A DNA stretch of 60,972 nt from Acidocella sp. (GTDB lineage Bacteria; Pseudomonadota; Alphaproteobacteria; Acetobacterales; Acetobacteraceae), in assembly GCA_027451225.1 (NCBI GenBank), contig DAIDJU010000078.1:1-60972 (forward strand). Direction: 5' to 3'. Below are positions 58,389 through 60,972 of the stretch, in pieces. Under the pieces are notes generated by a model. That model saw nothing but the letters and a program-made list of their open reading frames with translations, made no database searches and had not been told where the DNA came from. Made by a program: the position numbers and the translations under genes. Within the stretch, counting starts at the first letter, position 1, and each line of letters starts with the position of its first letter.

Positions 58389-59099
58389 ATGGCCGTAAGT
58401 AAAGTTTACCCCAACGCCACCGCGGCCCTCACCGGGCTGCTCCGCGACGGCATGACGATCATGTCCGGCGGGTTTGGCCTGTGCGGCATCCCCGAGACGC
58501 TGATCGCCGCGATCAAGGCGTCCGGTGTGAAGGATCTCACCGTCATCTCCAACAATGCGGGCATCGACGGCGTGGGCCTCGGCGCGCTGCTGGAAACCCG
58601 GCAGATCCGCAAAATGGTCTCCTCCTACGTGGGCGAGAACGCCACCTTCGCCAAGCAATACCTCTCCGGCGAGCTGGAGATCGAGTTCAACCCCCAGGGC
58701 ACGCTGGCCGAGCGCATCCGCGCGGGCGGGGCGGGCATCCCCGCCTTCTTTACCGCCACCGGCTACGGCACGGCCATCGCCGAGGGTAAGGAAACCCGGG
58801 AGTTCAACGGCCGCCATTACGTTATGGAAACCGGCCTGTTCGCGGATCTCGCCATCGTCCACGCCTACAAGGCCGATACCGAGGGCAACCTGATCTTCCG
58901 CAAGACCGCCCGCAATTTCAACCCGATGATGGCCACCGCCGCCAAGGTCACCGTGGCCGAGGTCGAACATCTGGTGGAGCCCGGCGAGATCGACCCGGAC
59001 CACATCATCACCCCTGGCATCTTCGTCAAACGCATCGTCAAGCTCGACCATGTCGAGAAACGCATCGAACAGCGCACCGTGCGCAAGAGGGAGGCGTAA
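58389..59099 (+). CDS. 3-oxoacid CoA-transferase subunit A
   Basis: [43 protein letters not shown]. Confidence 0.93.
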   Translation: MAVSKVYPNATAALTGLLRDGMTIMSGGFGLCGIPETLIAAIKASGVKDLTVISNNAGIDGVGLGALLETRQIRKMVSSYVGENATFAKQYLSGELEIEFNPQGTLAERIRAGGAGIPAFFTATGYGTAIAEGKETREFNGRHYVMETGLFADLAIVHAYKADTEGNLIFRKTARNFNPMMATAAKVTVAEVEHLVEPGEIDPDHIITPGIFVKRIVKLDHVEKRIEQRTVRKREA

Positions 59100-59101
59100 T
59101 C

Positions 59102-59743
59102 ATGCCCTGGACACGCGATCAAATGGCCGCCAAGGCCGCCGCCGAGTTGCAGGACGGGTTCTACGTCAATCTCGGCATCGGCATCCCCACGCTCGTGGCC
59201 AACCACATCCCCGCGGGCATGACCATCCAGCTGCAGTCCGAGAACGGCATGCTGGGCATGGGCCCCTTCCCCTATGAGGGCGAGGAGGACGCGGACCTCA
59301 TCAACGCCGGCAAGCAGACGGTCACCGCCCTGCCCACCACCAGCTTCTTCGACTCCGCCGCCAGCTTCGCCATGATCCGCGGCGGGCACATCAACATCTC
59401 CATCCTCGGCGCATTACAGGTGGCCGAGAATGGCGACCTCGCCAACTGGATGGTTCCGGGCAAAATGGTGAAAGGCATGGGCGGGGCCATGGACCTTGTG
59501 GCCGGCGTGCCGCGCGTGGTGGTGCTGATGGAGCACACCGCCAAGGGCGAGCCGAAAATCCTGAAACAATGCACCCTGCCGCTCACTGGCAAGGGCGTGG
59601 TCAGCAAAATCATCACCGACCTCGCCGTGTTCGACGTGGTGAAGGACAGCTCCCCGGGCCTCGTGCTCGTCGAGCACGCGCCGGATGTGACCATCGAGCA
59701 GATCCGCGAACTCACTCAGGCGGACTTCATCGTCGCCAGCTAA
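59102..59743 (+). CDS. 3-oxoacid CoA-transferase subunit B
   Basis: [46 protein letters not shown]. Confidence 0.93.
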   Translation: MPWTRDQMAAKAAAELQDGFYVNLGIGIPTLVANHIPAGMTIQLQSENGMLGMGPFPYEGEEDADLINAGKQTVTALPTTSFFDSAASFAMIRGGHINISILGALQVAENGDLANWMVPGKMVKGMGGAMDLVAGVPRVVVLMEHTAKGEPKILKQCTLPLTGKGVVSKIITDLAVFDVVKDSSPGLVLVEHAPDVTIEQIRELTQADFIVAS

Positions 59744-59884
59744 GAGATTGTTTGAAAAGTCGCTCTGGTAAGTCGTCCAGGGGGATTTTCCAGCACCGGA
59801 GCGGAGCGTACTCCAATACGTGAGGACCGGCGCTCAGGAAATCCCCTCTGGACGGCCGCCAGAGTCGAGTTTGCAAACAAACTC
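59744..59884. repeat. Long imperfect palindromic intergenic repeat, copy 2
   Basis: Arms GAGATTGTTTG..CTCTGG / CCAGAG..CAAACAAACTC; shares GGGGATTTT...GCACCGGAGCG core with copy 1. Confidence 0.8.
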
Positions 59885-60069
59885 CAAGGGAGCCTCCTCC
59901 CTTACCTACTGTAACCCTTACCCCGCTTGACGTTTCGGGCCGAAGGCACCATTAGAGTGCCAGGCCGTCCGTGCCGGGTGCCGCCCATCGTCCAGGGTTG
60001 GCGCAATCTCTCATATTCCTATCCGTGCCGCGGCAGCCCTGTCGTGGCGACTCCATCGATCGGATCCCC

Positions 60070-60972
60070 ATGCATCTCGCCGAATTAAAGGCAAAAACCC
60101 CCACCGACCTCCTGGCCCTGGCCGAGGAGCTGGAGGTCGAGAACGCCTCCTCCCTGCGCAAGCAGGACATGATGTTCGCCATCCTGAAAGCCTGGGCCGA
60201 GACCGACCAGGCCATTCACGGCGATGGCACGCTCGAAATCCTTCCCGATGGCTTCGGCTTCCTGCGCAACCCTGAAGCCAACTTCCTCCCCGGCCCCGAG
60301 GACATCTACGTCTCCCCCGCCCAGGTGCGCCGCTACGGCCTGCGCACGGGCGATACGGTCGATGGCGAGATCCGCGCGCCGAAGGAAGGCGAGCGCTATT
60401 TCAGCCTCGTGCGCGTGGACAAGATCAATTTCGAGTCCCCCGAGGCGGTGAAGCACCGCATCAATTTCGACAACCTGACCCCGCTCTACCCCACCTCCCG
60501 CCTGAAGATGGAAGTGGAGATCGCCGAGCCGACCGTTAAGGGCCAGCAGAAGGACTACACCTCCCGGGTCATCGACCTGGTCGCCCCCATCGGGAAGGGC
60601 CAGCGCGCTCTGGTCGTCGCACCGCCGCGCACCGGCAAGACGGTGATGCTCCAGAATATCGCCGCCTCCATCACCGCCAACCATCCGGAAGTCTTCCTGA
60701 TGGTGCTGCTGATCGACGAGCGCCCCGAGGAAGTGACCGACATGTCCCGCTCCGTGCGCGGCGAGGTCGTGGCCTCCACCTTCGACGAACCGGCAACCCG
60801 CCACGTGCAGGTGACCGAGATGGTGCTGGAAAAGGCCAAGCGCCTCGTCGAGCATAAGCGCGACGTGGTGATCCTGCTCGACTCCATCACCCGCCTCGCC
60901 CGCGCCTACAACACCGTTGTGCCCTCGTCCGGCAAGGTGCTCACCGGCGGTGTGGACGCCAACGCCCTGCAG
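60070..60972 (+). CDS. rho: Transcription termination factor Rho (3' truncated by window; absent from ORF track)
   Basis: [78 protein letters not shown]. Confidence 0.95.
   Translation, partial: MHLAELKAKTPTDLLALAEELEVENASSLRKQDMMFAILKAWAETDQAIHGDGTLEILPDGFGFLRNPEANFLPGPEDIYVSPAQVRRYGLRTGDTVDGEIRAPKEGERYFSLVRVDKINFESPEAVKHRINFDNLTPLYPTSRLKMEVEIAEPTVKGQQKDYTSRVIDLVAPIGKGQRALVVAPPRTGKTVMLQNIAASITANHPEVFLMVLLIDERPEEVTDMSRSVRGEVVASTFDEPATRHVQVTEMVLEKAKRLVEHKRDVVILLDSITRLARAYNTVVPSSGKVLTGGVDANALQ

Overview
GC-rich alphaproteobacterial window, probably Acetobacteraceae/Acidocella-Acidiphilium-like (taxon inferred from gene content, not tested). The 5' ~18 kb is housekeeping and metabolic: hrpB end, tRNA-Gly(CCC), a SAM-II riboswitch plus metZ, dinB, ppx, rimI-tsaB, a NifU-like protein, a xylulokinase-like kinase and an APC permease. 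From ~18.2 to 54.2 kb there is a nearly complete flagellar locus made of two divergent superoperons. The minus arm runs fliE-F-G-K-M/N-Q-flhA-fliA-motA-motB-small membrane ORF-fliH-I-J-flgL-[giant sulfotransferase/glycosyltransferase]-flgA-fliC-fliD-fliS-flgM-flgN-like. The plus arm runs cheY-like, then flgB-K, fliL-O-P-Q-R, flhB. The 3' end holds phaR, a PHA-synthase-like locus with an apparent frame switch, acetyl-CoA acetyltransferase, 3-oxoacid CoA-transferase A/B and the start of rho. Main points for follow-up: (1) a single ORF encoding FliM and FliN, with a strong in-frame internal Shine-Dalgarno/ATG that could release a separate FliN; (2) an 1148-aa sulfotransferase-glycosyltransferase fusion between flgL and flgA, a candidate flagellin-modifying enzyme; (3) two different FliQ genes in one locus; (4) a coding-frame switch at a CCCCC run in the PHA-synthase-like gene; (5) long palindromic intergenic repeats; (6) a nested inverted repeat at the divergent flagellar control region. 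All calls come from reading the sequence and translations; no database search was run.
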